Shown piece by piece: positions 22,890-34,275 of a stretch of 64,000 nucleotides of DNA (the first letter of the stretch is position 1; each line of letters begins with the position of its first letter). The translations under genes and the position numbers were made by a program. Origin of the DNA: Comamonas testosteroni TK102 (GTDB lineage Bacteria; Pseudomonadota; Gammaproteobacteria; Burkholderiales; Burkholderiaceae_C); assembly GCF_000739375.1 (NCBI RefSeq), contig NZ_CP006704.1, positions 2,790,001 through 2,854,000 of the forward strand, read 5' to 3'. The notes beneath the pieces were generated by a model. It worked only from the letters and a program-made list of their open reading frames with translations. It searched no databases and had not been told where the DNA came from.

Positions 22890-25800
22890 ATGTTTGTCCA
22901 TCTGCGCCTGCACACCGAATTTTCCGTCGTCGACGGAACCACCCGCGTCAATGCCATGATCAAGGCTGCTGCCGAAGACGGGCAGGTGGCGATGGCCATT
23001 ACCGACTTCAACAACCTGTTTGGCGGCATCAAGTTCTACCGCGAAGGTCGCGGCAAGGGCGTCAAGCCCCTGCTGGGAGCCGAGATCGTGCTCGAGGGGC
23101 TGGGCGATGCGCCGCCTTCGCGGGTCATCGTTCTCGTTCAGAGCCGCCAGGGCTACCACAATATCGCCGAGCTGCTGGCGCGCGGCTGGACGCGCAATGT
23201 GGTGCGTGACCAGGCGCAGCACAAATGGGAATGGCTGCAGGAGCTGGGCGAGGGACTGATCGTGCTGTCCGGCGCGCAGGCCGGTCCAGTGGGCATTGCC
23301 CTGACGCGTGGTGATGAAAAAGGCGCGGCCGAGATTGCCCAGCGCCTGGCCACCATGTTCCCGCACCGCTTCTATATCGAGCTGCAGCGCGCGGGCCGTC
23401 CCGATGACGAGTCGCATGTGCTGGCGGCCGTGAAGCTGGCCAGCCGTCTGAACCTGCCGGTGGTCGCGACCCACCCGATTCAGTATGCCAAGCCCGACGA
23501 TTACGAGGCGCACGAGGCCCGGGTCTGCATCGCCGAGGGCGAGATCCTGGGCAATGCCAAACGGGTGCGCAAGTTCACCCGCGACCAGTATTTCAAGACT
23601 GCCGCCGAGATGGAGCAACTGTTCTGCGACATCCCGAGCGCGATCGAGAACACAGTGGAAATTGCCCGCCGCTGCAGTCTGACGCTGGAGCTGGGCAACC
23701 CGCAACTGCCCAATTTCCCCGTGCCGTCCGGAATGAGCATGGACGAGTTCTTCCGCCACGAGTCCTACCAGGGGCTGGAAGAGCGTCTGGTGCACCTCTA
23801 TCCCGATGTGGTCAAGCGCGACGCCCAGCGTGCGCGCTATGTGGAGCGGCTGGAGTTCGAGCTGGGCACCATCATGAAGATGGGCTTTCCGGGCTACTTC
23901 CTCATCGTGTCGGACTTTATCAAGTGGGCCAAGGCCAACGGCTGCCCCGTGGGGCCGGGCCGTGGCTCGGGTGCCGGCTCGCTGGTGGCTTATGTGCTCA
24001 AGGTGACCGACCTCGACCCGCTGGAATACAACCTGCTGTTCGAGCGTTTCCTGAACCCCGAACGCGTGTCCATGCCCGACTTTGACGTGGATTTCTGCCA
24101 GCAGAACCGCGACCGCGTGATCGACTATGTCAAGGATCGCTACGGTCGCGATGCCGTCAGCCAGATCGCCACCTTCGGCACCATGGCCGCGCGTGCGGCC
24201 ATCCGCGACGTGGGACGCGTGCTGGACATGAGCTACACCTTCTGCGACGGCATCTCCAAGCTGATCCCGAACAAGCCCGGCCTGCATGTCACGCTCAAGT
24301 ACCCGCCGAATCCGCCCAAGGAAGGCGACAAATACACCTACGCCATCAAGGAGGAGCCCATCCTGGCCGAGCGCATCGAGCGCGAGGAGGACGTCAAGAC
24401 CCTGATCGAGATGGCGCAGAGCCTGGAGGGCATGACCCGCAACATCGGCATGCACGCCGGCGGCGTGGTGATTGCGCCGGGCCGGCTGGCCGATTTTTGT
24501 CCGCTCTACCAGCAGCCCGGCAGTACCTCGGCCGTGGCCATGTACGACAAGGACGACGTGGAAGCCGTGGGCCTGGTGAAGTTCGACTTCTTGGGCCTGG
24601 CCACGCTGACGATTCTGGAGATTGCGCGCGAATTCATCATGAAGCGCCACAAGGGCCAGGAGAACTTCCAGTTCGAGAACATTCCGCTGGACGACTACCC
24701 GACCTACAAGCTGTTCTCCGACGGCAAGACCGAAGCCGTCTTCCAGTTTGAATCGCGCGGCATGCAGCAGATGCTCAAGGAGGCCAAGCCCTCGCGCCTG
24801 GAAGACCTGATTGCGCTGAACGCCCTCTACCGTCCCGGCCCCATGGACCTGATCCCCACCTTCATTGCCCGCAAGCACGGGCAGGAAGTCGTGGAGTACC
24901 CGCATCCGCTGGTCGAGTCGGTGCTGGCCGAAACCTACGGCATCATGGTCTACCAGGAGCAGGTGATGCAGACCGCCCAGGTGCTTGGCGGCTACTCGCT
25001 GGGCGGCGCCGACTTGCTGCGCCGGGCCATGGGCAAGAAAAAAGTCGAGGAGATGGTCAAGCACCGGGGCATCTTCCGCGAGGGTGCGGCCAAGAACGGG
25101 CTGTCCGAGGAAAAGGCCGACGAGGTCTTCGACCTGATGGAGAAGTTCGCGGGCTACGGCTTCAACAAGTCGCACGCGGCAGCCTACTCCCTGCTGGCCT
25201 ATCACACGGGCTGGCTCAAGGTGCATTACACGGCCGAGTTCTACTGCGGCAATATGACCGTGGAAATGGACAACACCGACAAGCTCAAGGTGTTGTACGA
25301 GGATGCGCTCAAGATGGGCATCACCTTCGAGATGCCCGATGTGAACCGCGGCGTGCACCGCTTCGAGCCGGTGACCGACAAGGTCATACGCTACGGCCTC
25401 GGGGCCATCAAGGGGACCGGTCAGGCGGCCATCGAAGCCATAGTGGCCGCGCGCAACGGCGAGGGCACAGGCCCCAACGGCCACGAGACGGGGCCGTTCA
25501 AGAGCCTGTTCGACTTCTGCCTGCGCGTGGACCGCAGCCGCATCAACAAACGGACGGTGGAAGCGCTGATCAAGGGCGGTGCCTTTGATTCCATCGACAT
25601 GAACCGCGCATCGCTGATGGCGACGCTGGACACCGCCTTCGGCTTTGCCGCCACCTCGATCGCCAATGCCGATCAGGGCGGTCTGTTCGACATGATGGGC
25701 GACGACGCGCTGGGCTCGAGCACGGCGGAGCCGCCCATGGCCGATGTGCTGCCCTGGGGCGTCAAGGAAAAGCTGACGCTGGAGAAGACGGCCATCGGCT

Positions 25801-26423
25801 TCTATCTGACGGGCCACCTGTTCGACGAGGTCGAGGCCGAAGTGCGCCGCTTCGTGCGCACTCCGATCGGCGAGATGCGCGACAGCCGCGAGCCGCAGAC
25901 CATGGCCGGCATCATCGGCGGGCTGCGCACCATCAACGGCCAGCGCGGCAAGCTCAGCATCTTCACGCTGGACGACAAATCGGCGGTGATCGAGGCCTCG
26001 GTCGACGAAAAAACCATGGCAGCCTGCGCCGATGTGCTCAAGGAAGACGAGTTTGTCGTGGTTTCGGGGCGGCTTCAGCCCGACCGCTTCAGCGGCGGCC
26101 TGCGCATGAAGGTGCAGCAGATGTGGAGTCTGGCCGATGCGCGCTGCCGTTTTGCGCGCTATCTGCAGGTCAGCGTGGGGGAGAAGATGCCCGATGTGCC
26201 GGCGCTGCTGCGCCAGTTTCCGGCCAAGGTCGAGGAAACCGAGAACGGCAATCTCAACCACGGCGTCAAGGTGCGTCTGGACCTGATCTGCCGCGACGAG
26301 CGCGGTTCGGCCAGCTGCGAGCTGGCGCTGGGCGAGGGCAGCCGCTTCTACCCCTCGGACGCCGCGCTGGCGGCCTGGTATGGCTCCGCCGGTACCGGTC
26401 AGGTCAAAGTGGTCTATGAATAA
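22890..26423 (+). CDS. dnaE: DNA polymerase III alpha subunit
   Basis: A 1177-residue replicative polymerase (E. coli 1160). It begins with a PHP domain (LRLHTEFS). The catalytic aspartates of the C-family palm lie in MPDFDVDF (D397, D399) and near FDFLG (D566). The helix-hairpin-helix and OB-fold regions are in the last third. The start ATG at 22890 fits the family; the frame is open 16 codons further upstream but lacks homology. The divergent 237-bp gap to bamD carries both promoters. Confidence 0.97.
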   Translation: MFVHLRLHTEFSVVDGTTRVNAMIKAAAEDGQVAMAITDFNNLFGGIKFYREGRGKGVKPLLGAEIVLEGLGDAPPSRVIVLVQSRQGYHNIAELLARGWTRNVVRDQAQHKWEWLQELGEGLIVLSGAQAGPVGIALTRGDEKGAAEIAQRLATMFPHRFYIELQRAGRPDDESHVLAAVKLASRLNLPVVATHPIQYAKPDDYEAHEARVCIAEGEILGNAKRVRKFTRDQYFKTAAEMEQLFCDIPSAIENTVEIARRCSLTLELGNPQLPNFPVPSGMSMDEFFRHESYQGLEERLVHLYPDVVKRDAQRARYVERLEFELGTIMKMGFPGYFLIVSDFIKWAKANGCPVGPGRGSGAGSLVAYVLKVTDLDPLEYNLLFERFLNPERVSMPDFDVDFCQQNRDRVIDYVKDRYGRDAVSQIATFGTMAARAAIRDVGRVLDMSYTFCDGISKLIPNKPGLHVTLKYPPNPPKEGDKYTYAIKEEPILAERIEREEDVKTLIEMAQSLEGMTRNIGMHAGGVVIAPGRLADFCPLYQQPGSTSAVAMYDKDDVEAVGLVKFDFLGLATLTILEIAREFIMKRHKGQENFQFENIPLDDYPTYKLFSDGKTEAVFQFESRGMQQMLKEAKPSRLEDLIALNALYRPGPMDLIPTFIARKHGQEVVEYPHPLVESVLAETYGIMVYQEQVMQTAQVLGGYSLGGADLLRRAMGKKKVEEMVKHRGIFREGAAKNGLSEEKADEVFDLMEKFAGYGFNKSHAAAYSLLAYHTGWLKVHYTAEFYCGNMTVEMDNTDKLKVLYEDALKMGITFEMPDVNRGVHRFEPVTDKVIRYGLGAIKGTGQAAIEAIVAARNGEGTGPNGHETGPFKSLFDFCLRVDRSRINKRTVEALIKGGAFDSIDMNRASLMATLDTAFGFAATSIANADQGGLFDMMGDDALGSSTAEPPMADVLPWGVKEKLTLEKTAIGFYLTGHLFDEVEAEVRRFVRTPIGEMRDSREPQTMAGIIGGLRTINGQRGKLSIFTLDDKSAVIEASVDEKTMAACADVLKEDEFVVVSGRLQPDRFSGGLRMKVQQMWSLADARCRFARYLQVSVGEKMPDVPALLRQFPAKVEETENGNLNHGVKVRLDLICRDERGSASCELALGEGSRFYPSDAALAAWYGSAGTGQVKVVYE

Positions 26424-26486
26424 AAATCATGGGCTGGCGCAGGCATTGCTTGAGGATGCTTGTCGGATCGCAGCCCATGATTTTTT
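26422..26486 (+). terminator. Terminator overlapping the dnaE stop codon
   Basis: A perfect 15-bp stem (26422-26436 AAAAATCATGGGCTG with 26471-26485) encloses a 34-nt loop that can fold further, followed by a T-run. The left arm begins inside the TAA stop of dnaE. Confidence 0.8.
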
Positions 26487-26632
26487 GATAGCGCAGGGCG
26501 CTTGCTGGCTAAGGGATTTCCATGGATTTCCCTTGGTTTTGTCAAATTTGCTTCCGGCCGCCTTGAAATCCCTAACAATGCTATGCATATGCCAGCGCAA
26601 AAACATTGCAACGGCTCGCTAGAATGGATTTC

Positions 26633-26989
26633 ATGGCTACCCAACCCCCATCAATTCCCCCGGTCTCGCCAGCGATCAGAACGCCTGACGATGGTGATTC
26701 CTTGGTGCTTGAACGCCGCCGCCAGCGGCTGCAGCCGCCACGCATGTACCAGGTCGTGATGCTCAACGACGACTTCACGCCCATGGAGTTCGTGATTGCC
26801 GTGCTGCAGGAGCTGTTCGGCAAGGATCGTGAATCGGCCACGCAGATCATGCTCAAGATTCACCTGGACGGCCGCGGTGTCTGCGGCGTCTACAGCCAGG
26901 ACGTGGCGGCGACCAAGGTCGAGCAGGTGCTGCAGGCGGCCCAGAAAGCGGGTCATCCGCTGCAGGCCACATTCGAGCCTGTTGAATAA
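26633..26989 (+). CDS. clpS: ATP-dependent Clp protease adaptor ClpS
   Basis: A 118-residue adaptor that delivers N-degron substrates to ClpAP. The conserved core [15 protein letters not shown] (N45, D46, D47) and the C-terminal [11 protein letters not shown] are clear. The start at 26633 (MATQPP) was chosen; an ATG three codons upstream (26624) is equally possible, as neither has a strong ribosome site. It lies 62 bp before clpA, the usual arrangement. Confidence 0.95.
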   Translation: MATQPPSIPPVSPAIRTPDDGDSLVLERRRQRLQPPRMYQVVMLNDDFTPMEFVIAVLQELFGKDRESATQIMLKIHLDGRGVCGVYSQDVAATKVEQVLQAAQKAGHPLQATFEPVE

Positions 26990-27051
26990 GCGCCGACCGC
27001 CCTCAGATTAGTTAGCAGAGAGTCAACCAAGCAAGCCGAAAGGAGTCGCAC

Positions 27052-29376
<2,325 letters not shown>

Positions 29377-29427
29377 GGCGGGCTGATTCAGGCTTTCGCC
29401 GGCGCCCATGAGGGGCGCTGAAAACAG

Positions 29428-29458
29428 AAACCGGCAGTGGAGACACTGCCGGTTTTTT
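29428..29458 (+). terminator. Intrinsic terminator of clpSA
   Basis: AAACCGGCAGTG, loop GAGA, CACTGCCGGTTT and a T-run form a perfect 12-bp stem 51 bp after the clpA stop. Confidence 0.93.
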
Positions 29459-29543
29459 ATTGCCCGCCCGGCCTGGATTTGCCTTCTTTTGTCCTGCGGC
29501 CCGTGATAGGGCCCTGCATGAATGGCGGGGCAGCGCTGCCTGA

Positions 29544-29795
29544 TCAGTCGCGCAGGTACAGAAGCAGCATGAAGACTGGTGTGCCGATCAGAACGCCGAT
29601 GATGCAGAACAAGGGGCCGTAAACCAGCAGGCTTATCTCCAGGGCGCGCATGCACCCCGAGAGGCCTTCATTCAGGCAGCTGACCCCGTCGGGCGGCAGA
29701 AAGATGCTGTGAAACGGCAGAAAAAGCGCCGCCACGGCGAGGCTGGCAAGCAGTGCCAGAAAGGCAGAGAGAACAAGTCGGCCCAGGGTTTTCAT
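29544..29795 (-). CDS. Small membrane protein, unknown
   Basis: An 83-residue protein with two hydrophobic segments (about residues 5-28 and 50-78) and one Cys pair between them (CLNEGLSGC). The start MKTLG at 29795 is chosen because GGAG lies 9 bp upstream; the ATG three codons earlier sits directly against that site. It follows a second small membrane protein gene on the same strand. No family is recognised. Confidence 0.6.
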   Translation of the reverse strand: MKTLGRLVLSAFLALLASLAVAALFLPFHSIFLPPDGVSCLNEGLSGCMRALEISLLVYGPLFCIIGVLIGTPVFMLLLYLRD

Positions 29796-29879
29796 GATGT
29801 GCATCTCCGCAGCAACTATAGATGGTGGCGCCCTGAATGCCGGGCTGCTGCGAGAAACGGGACTGGATCCGGCGCCTGC

Positions 29880-30299
29880 CTAAGGCTTGCCTCCGGTGCC
29901 GCGCGCGACCATGCTGACGAAATTGAGCGCGGCGACGATGATGCCCTTGCTCAGCGGCAGCAGGGCAAAAAACAGAAAGAAGAGGTGGTTGACCTGCCAC
30001 AGCGGCAGGGTCCGTATATGCGCAAGCAGGCGCTGGCCATGCCCACCAGCCACTGTGAAGGCGACGGCTGCTGCGATCAGGGCCAGGAGCAGCAGCGCTG
30101 CCGCCCGGGCAGGCGCTGGCGCGCGCTGGAATGCGACCCTGAGAGGGCGGATCAGGCAGCAGCCAAAGACCAGGGCGCACAGAAAGGGCACCAGATGCAC
30201 GGCTTCGCCGCGCACGAGCCAGGGCAGGGCCAACGCATAGGACAGAACCAGCAGAGCGAGGCCGGTGGCTCCTAGGAGTCGGGGTTGCTGCTGCTTCAT
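29880..30299 (-). CDS. Small integral membrane protein, unknown
   Basis: A 139-residue protein with about four hydrophobic segments (LGATGLALLVLSYALAL; VPFLCALVFGCCL; AALLLLALIAAAVAF; FFLFFALLPLSKGIIVA). It is downstream of regA on the same strand but separated by a palindromic repeat, so co-transcription is uncertain. I do not recognise the family. Confidence 0.6.
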   Translation of the reverse strand: MKQQQPRLLGATGLALLVLSYALALPWLVRGEAVHLVPFLCALVFGCCLIRPLRVAFQRAPAPARAAALLLLALIAAAVAFTVAGGHGQRLLAHIRTLPLWQVNHLFFLFFALLPLSKGIIVAALNFVSMVARGTGGKP

Positions 30300-30348
30300 G
30301 GACGCCTGCCGGTGCGCGGGGACTCAGCCGCGAAGCTAATAAAAAAAG

Positions 30349-30427
30349 GAGCTGCTATCGCTTGCTGCATAAAGATTTCAGATACTTTTATATTTGAAAG
30401 TCAATACTGAAGAGTGGAAGCAGCTAT
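30349..30427. repeat. Palindromic repeat element, copy A
   Basis: The element has outer arms AGCTGCTATC (30350-30359) and AGCAGCTAT (30419-30427). An inner hairpin pairs TTTCAGATA (30376-30384) with TATTTGAAA (30391-30399), 9 bp with one G-U. It shares a 26-bp core (30359-30384, three mismatches) with copy B at 41357-41382, including 15 identical bases TAAAGATTTCAGATA. It is non-coding, downstream of regA. Confidence 0.7.
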
Positions 30428-30455
30428 CAACATTGTTGTCTGGGCTTGATGCCGG

Positions 30456-30992
30456 TCACTTGACCTGGCGCTTTTCCAGCTTGCGCGCCAGCGTGCGCCG
30501 GTGCATGCCCAGGCGGCGTGCGGCCTCGGAGATATTGAAGCCGGACTCGGCCAGGGTCTCGTGAATATGCTCCCACTCCAGCGTCTTGATGGAAGTGGTC
30601 TGGCTGCTGACTTCCACATCGGTGCGGCCCTCGATGCGGCCGAAGGCGGCTTCGATATCGTCGGTGTTCGAGGGTTTGGCGAGGTAGTGGCAGGCACCGA
30701 GCTTGACGGCTTCCACGGCCGTGGCAATGCTGGCGTAGCCGGTGAGCACGACGATCAGCGCATCGGGGTTGTGCAGATGCAGCATCTGCACGCAGTTCAG
30801 GCCCGAGGCATTGCCGGCCAGCTTCAGGTCCATGACCGCATATTGCGGCCGGTGCTGGGTCAGCAGCAGCTGCACTTCCTCGCCGCTGGTGGCATGCAGC
30901 ACGCGGTAGCCCCGGCGCTCGAACGAGCGCTTGAGCGTGCGTGCAAATGCCGCGTCATCTTCAACCAGCAGCAGTAAACGGTCTTCTTCCAT
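30456..30992 (-). CDS. regA: Redox response regulator RegA/PrrA family
   Basis: A 178-residue response regulator. The receiver domain has acidic residues E11-D13, phosphoacceptor D55 (YAVMDLKLAG) and K106. After a linker, a Fis-type helix-turn-helix near the C-terminus (SEAARRLGMHRRTLAR) binds DNA. Size and single-HTH design are those of RegA/PrrA/ActR, which control oxidases and other energy genes. It starts 15 bp after regB, so the two are an operon, next to SURF1 and the cyo genes. Confidence 0.92.
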   Translation of the reverse strand: MEEDRLLLLVEDDAAFARTLKRSFERRGYRVLHATSGEEVQLLLTQHRPQYAVMDLKLAGNASGLNCVQMLHLHNPDALIVVLTGYASIATAVEAVKLGACHYLAKPSNTDDIEAAFGRIEGRTDVEVSSQTTSIKTLEWEHIHETLAESGFNISEAARRLGMHRRTLARKLEKRQVK

Positions 30993-31007
30993 GCAAACAA
31001 CAATGTC

Positions 31008-32309
31008 TTAAATTGCGAGGGCGGACTGGGGCAGGCTGACCTCCACCAGAGCGCCTCCGCCTTGCTGAGCCGGCAGATTGCCGGCATGAACGCGGCCGCC
31101 CAGGGCGCGGGCCACGTTGGTGACAAGAAACAGGCCCAGGCCGCGACCGGGGCGCTCCTGTTTGGTGGAGACATGGCACTGGCCCAGCTGCTGCAGCACG
31201 GCGGCATCGAAGCCCGGACCATGGTCGCGCACCTGGATGCGTATCTGGTCGTGATCGCTGCTCAGGGTCAGCTCCACCCAGTCGGGTGAGGCTTCGAGGG
31301 CATTGTCCAGCAAATTGCAAATCATTTGCTGCAATGCAGTATCCGAGAGCATGGCGAAGTCCTTCACGCCCTGCTGGTGCAGCGCAAAGTGCTGCAGACT
31401 GTTATGGGTCTGCCAGTGGCTGACCACGCCCTGCACAAAGCTGGCGAAGGTGGTGCTCTCCGTGCCTTCGGCCCGGGTCTCGCCGGCCGACAGCAGCACT
31501 CCCGAGACGATGGACTTGCAGCGCAGCAGCTGGCGCTGCATTTCCTGCAGGTCCTCGCGCAGATCCTCGTCCTGCATGAGTGCCGGCATATGCTGCCAGT
31601 CGCCCAGGATCACGGACATGGTGGCCATGGGCGTGCCCAGCTCGTGGGCCGCGCCGGTGGCCAGCAGGCCCAGGCGCACGATGTGTTCTTCCTCGCTGGC
31701 GCGCTGGCGCATATTGGAGATGCGCTTGTCGCGCCGGCGCGTGTTCTCGACGATGCGCGTCAGAAAGACGATGGTCAGGATGCTGGTCAGCGCAAAGCTG
31801 ATGAGCACACCCACCACGTAGAGGCTGGGCAGGCCTTCTTGGCTGACGAACTGCACATGAAGGGGCTGGTGAAACAGGGTCAGGCCCATGACGCCGACAA
31901 AGGAGGCCGCGACCACGCACCAGGTGTAGTGGGCGGGCAGTAGCACGGCACTCAGAATGCCCTGCAGCAGATACAGATAGATAAAGGGATTGCTGGCGCC
32001 GCCGCTCAGGTACAGCTGAATGGTCAGGGCCAGCACATCGGCCAGCAGCGCATAGAAGACGCTGCGCGAGGTCACGGGCCGGTGCAGGCCCTGGCTCCAG
32101 TAGATATAGGCCAGATTGGTGGCCACCAGGGCCACGAGCACCAGCGCCATGGGCAGCAGGGGCAGGGCAATCTGGAAGCCGTAGTGCACCAGCGAGATGG
32201 TGACGACCTGGCCGACCACGGCAATCCAGCGCAGCTGAATCAGCAGCTGCATGTTCTGCCGCTCGGTCAGGCGCTGTACGCGAAACAGGGAATCGGAAAT
32301 TTGGCTCAC
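31008..32309 (-). CDS. regB: Redox sensor histidine kinase RegB/PrrB family
   Basis: A 433-residue sensor with about six transmembrane segments in residues 25-185. It has the family hallmark GGASNPF (103-109), the ubiquinone-sensing loop of RegB. The H-box ATGAAHELGTPM carries H222. A cysteine at C264 (LLRCKSIVSG) sits where the redox-active Cys265 of Rhodobacter RegB lies. A GHKL ATPase domain closes the protein (RDHGPGFD, GRGLGLFL). It probably senses quinone and oxygen state and phosphorylates RegA. Confidence 0.93.
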   Translation of the reverse strand: MSQISDSLFRVQRLTERQNMQLLIQLRWIAVVGQVVTISLVHYGFQIALPLLPMALVLVALVATNLAYIYWSQGLHRPVTSRSVFYALLADVLALTIQLYLSGGASNPFIYLYLLQGILSAVLLPAHYTWCVVAASFVGVMGLTLFHQPLHVQFVSQEGLPSLYVVGVLISFALTSILTIVFLTRIVENTRRRDKRISNMRQRASEEEHIVRLGLLATGAAHELGTPMATMSVILGDWQHMPALMQDEDLREDLQEMQRQLLRCKSIVSGVLLSAGETRAEGTESTTFASFVQGVVSHWQTHNSLQHFALHQQGVKDFAMLSDTALQQMICNLLDNALEASPDWVELTLSSDHDQIRIQVRDHGPGFDAAVLQQLGQCHVSTKQERPGRGLGLFLVTNVARALGGRVHAGNLPAQQGGGALVEVSLPQSALAI

Positions 32310-32390
32310 CGCTCAATTGTCACCGAGCGCGGCTGCCACGGACGCCTCTGGGGCTATGCGTTCCTGATGTAGGAGCCGCCTGAAAGGGCC

Positions 32391-32416
32391 AAAAAAAGCG
32401 CTCCGGGGAGCGCTTT
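32391..32416 (-). terminator. Intrinsic terminator after the cyo-SURF1 operon
   Basis: On the minus strand AAAGCGCTCC, CC, GGAGCGCTTT and a T-run form a perfect stem 10 bp after the SURF1 stop. Confidence 0.92.
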
Positions 32417-32425
32417 CAGGGAGCA

Positions 32426-33208
32426 TCAGCTTGCAGCAACTGCCTTGTCATGTCGGCGTACCAGCCAGGCCGCTCCCAGCACCATGATGGCCAGCCCATA
32501 CCAGGTCAGCGCATAGACCAGATGGCTGTTCGGGAAGCGGATGACCGTCATGCCGGGGCGCAGGACTTCGGTGCCGGCCTCTGCCCGGGCATAGGCCGGG
32601 TTGCTGGCGGGCACGCCCTGATCGATGAAGTAGGGGGCGGGCCTGCTCAGACCCTGGGCCTGGGCGATGGCGGCGACATCGCGCGAGTACCACTGGTCGT
32701 TCGCGGGATCGTTCTTGCGCAGAAAGCCGCCGCCGGGCTCGCTCATGCGCATCAGGCCGATGACGGTGACGGTCTCGGCGGATGGCCCGGCTTCGGCAAT
32801 CTGCTTGAGCCATTGGCCGCGCAGCTTCTCGGGCGTGAAGCCGCGGTTGACCAGAACCTGTGTGCCATCGGCCAGCTGCAGCGGCGTCATGAGCCAGAAG
32901 CCCGCGCCGGCCTCGGTCAAGGCCTTGGCCAGCACGCTTTGCTTGTCCAGCCATTGACCCTGTGCCTTGACGGGCAGGTACTCGTGGCTGGCTGCATTGA
33001 TCTGCGGCCACTGGCCGGGCTCGGGCACCGCCACGGGGGCGCTGTGCACGCGCTGCTCCACGCGCTCGATGAGGTCGAGCTTCCAGGCGCGGCGCTGCAC
33101 CTGCCAGGTGCCCAGAGCCATGAACCCTAAAAACAAGGCGATGCCCACAAACGCGAGCATCGCCTTGGCGAAGGGAGAGCGCTGCCGCGCAGCGCTCTGG
33201 TTCTTCAT
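32426..33208 (-). CDS. SURF1 family oxidase assembly protein
   Basis: A 260-residue inner membrane protein with one transmembrane helix at each end and a periplasmic domain between. The conserved LGTWQVQRR near the N-terminal helix and RFPNSHLVYALTWYGLA near the C-terminal helix define the family. In known systems it helps insert heme into subunit I. The ATG at 33208 is used; a TTG at 33220 overlapping the cyoD stop is an alternative. It is the last gene of cyoABCD-SURF1, so it probably assists the bo3 oxidase here. Confidence 0.92.
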   Translation of the reverse strand: MKNQSAARQRSPFAKAMLAFVGIALFLGFMALGTWQVQRRAWKLDLIERVEQRVHSAPVAVPEPGQWPQINAASHEYLPVKAQGQWLDKQSVLAKALTEAGAGFWLMTPLQLADGTQVLVNRGFTPEKLRGQWLKQIAEAGPSAETVTVIGLMRMSEPGGGFLRKNDPANDQWYSRDVAAIAQAQGLSRPAPYFIDQGVPASNPAYARAEAGTEVLRPGMTVIRFPNSHLVYALTWYGLAIMVLGAAWLVRRHDKAVAAS

Positions 33209-33216
33209 GAGGTCAG

Positions 33217-33642
33217 TCAAGGTGTGACAGCTGCGGGAGCCGTGTGACCTGCGTGATCTGCATGGCCAGCGGCCTGGTGCATTTCATGACCGGGCATCAT
33301 GTTGGTGTTCATGTGGAACATGACCCAAAGCGTGCCGGAGATCGCAATCGCCAGGAAGATCACCGTGAAGATGGTGGACAGCATGGTCCAGCCGCCCTGG
33401 ATCTTGCCGTTCATGTGCAGGAAGTACACCATGTGCACGAGCACCTGGATCACCGCGAACAGGCCCAGCACGGCCACGGCCGTGGTGCGGTCGGTGATGA
33501 CGTTGTTCATGACCAGATAGAAGGGGATGGCTGTCAGGATGACGGCCAGGATGAAGCCCTTCACATAGTCGCCCATGGTGACGTGCAGGTCGTCGTGATC
33601 GTGGTGATCGTCATGACCGGCGTGAATATCGTGTGCGCTCAT
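33217..33642 (-). CDS. cyoD: Cytochrome o ubiquinol oxidase subunit IV
   Basis: A 141-residue protein with three transmembrane segments (KGFILAVILTAIPFYLVM; AVLGLFAVIQVLVHMVYFLHM; TIFTVIFLAIAISGTLWVMFHM). His-rich tails at both ends are more extended than in E. coli (109 residues). The start codon directly follows the cyoC stop (TAA-ATG). It is an accessory subunit that stabilises the core oxidase. Confidence 0.94.
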   Translation of the reverse strand: MSAHDIHAGHDDHHDHDDLHVTMGDYVKGFILAVILTAIPFYLVMNNVITDRTTAVAVLGLFAVIQVLVHMVYFLHMNGKIQGGWTMLSTIFTVIFLAIAISGTLWVMFHMNTNMMPGHEMHQAAGHADHAGHTAPAAVTP

Positions 33643-34275
33643 TTACAGCACCCCCATCAGATACACAAAGGTGAACACACCGATCCAGACCACGTCCAAG
33701 AAGTGCCAGAACATGGACAGGCAGTTGATACGGCGCACGTTCTCGTTGATCAGGCCGTGCTTCTTGATCTGGATCATCAGGGTGATCAGCCAGACCAGAC
33801 CGAAGGTCACGTGGATACCGTGGGTGCCCACCAGCGTGAAGAAGGACGACAGGAAGGCGCTGCTCTGAGGCGTCGCACCTTGATGGATCAGGTGGTGGAA
33901 CTCATAGAGTTCCACGGCCAGGAAGGCTGCGCCCAGCAGACCGGTGACGGCCAGCCACAGCAGTGTGCCGTTCACGTTCTTCTTCTGCTTTTGCAGCATG
34001 GCAAAGCCGAAGGTGATGGACGACATCAGCAGGAAGGCCGTGTTGACGGCCACCAGCGACAGATCGAACAGATCCTTGCCCGAGGGACCGCCTGCATAGC
34101 TGCGGCCCAGCACGCCATAGGTGGCGAACAGTGCGGCAAAGATCAGGCAGTCGCTCATCAGGTAGAGCCAGAAGCCCAGCGAGGTGCCGTTTTCCGGATG
34201 GGGCTCGTGCGCGAGGTGGTACTCGCGAGTAGCCAGGGCGGCCGCGCCGCCAGCGTTGATATGTGTATTAGACAT
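33643..34275 (-). CDS. cyoC: Cytochrome o ubiquinol oxidase subunit III
   Basis: A 210-residue membrane protein with five hydrophobic segments, matching CyoC. Typical motifs are [39 protein letters not shown] and the HG...GL...W core. The start at 34275 (MSNTHINAG) overlaps the end of cyoB by 8 bp; the upstream extension was rejected because it lies wholly inside cyoB. Confidence 0.95.
   Translation of the reverse strand: MSNTHINAGGAAALATREYHLAHEPHPENGTSLGFWLYLMSDCLIFAALFATYGVLGRSYAGGPSGKDLFDLSLVAVNTAFLLMSSITFGFAMLQKQKKNVNGTLLWLAVTGLLGAAFLAVELYEFHHLIHQGATPQSSAFLSSFFTLVGTHGIHVTFGLVWLITLMIQIKKHGLINENVRRINCLSMFWHFLDVVWIGVFTFVYLMGVL

Noticed and set aside
22839..26261. A 1140-codon open frame antisense to dnaE
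   Set aside because: Same reason: dnaE on the plus strand has clear catalytic motifs and the antisense frame has none.
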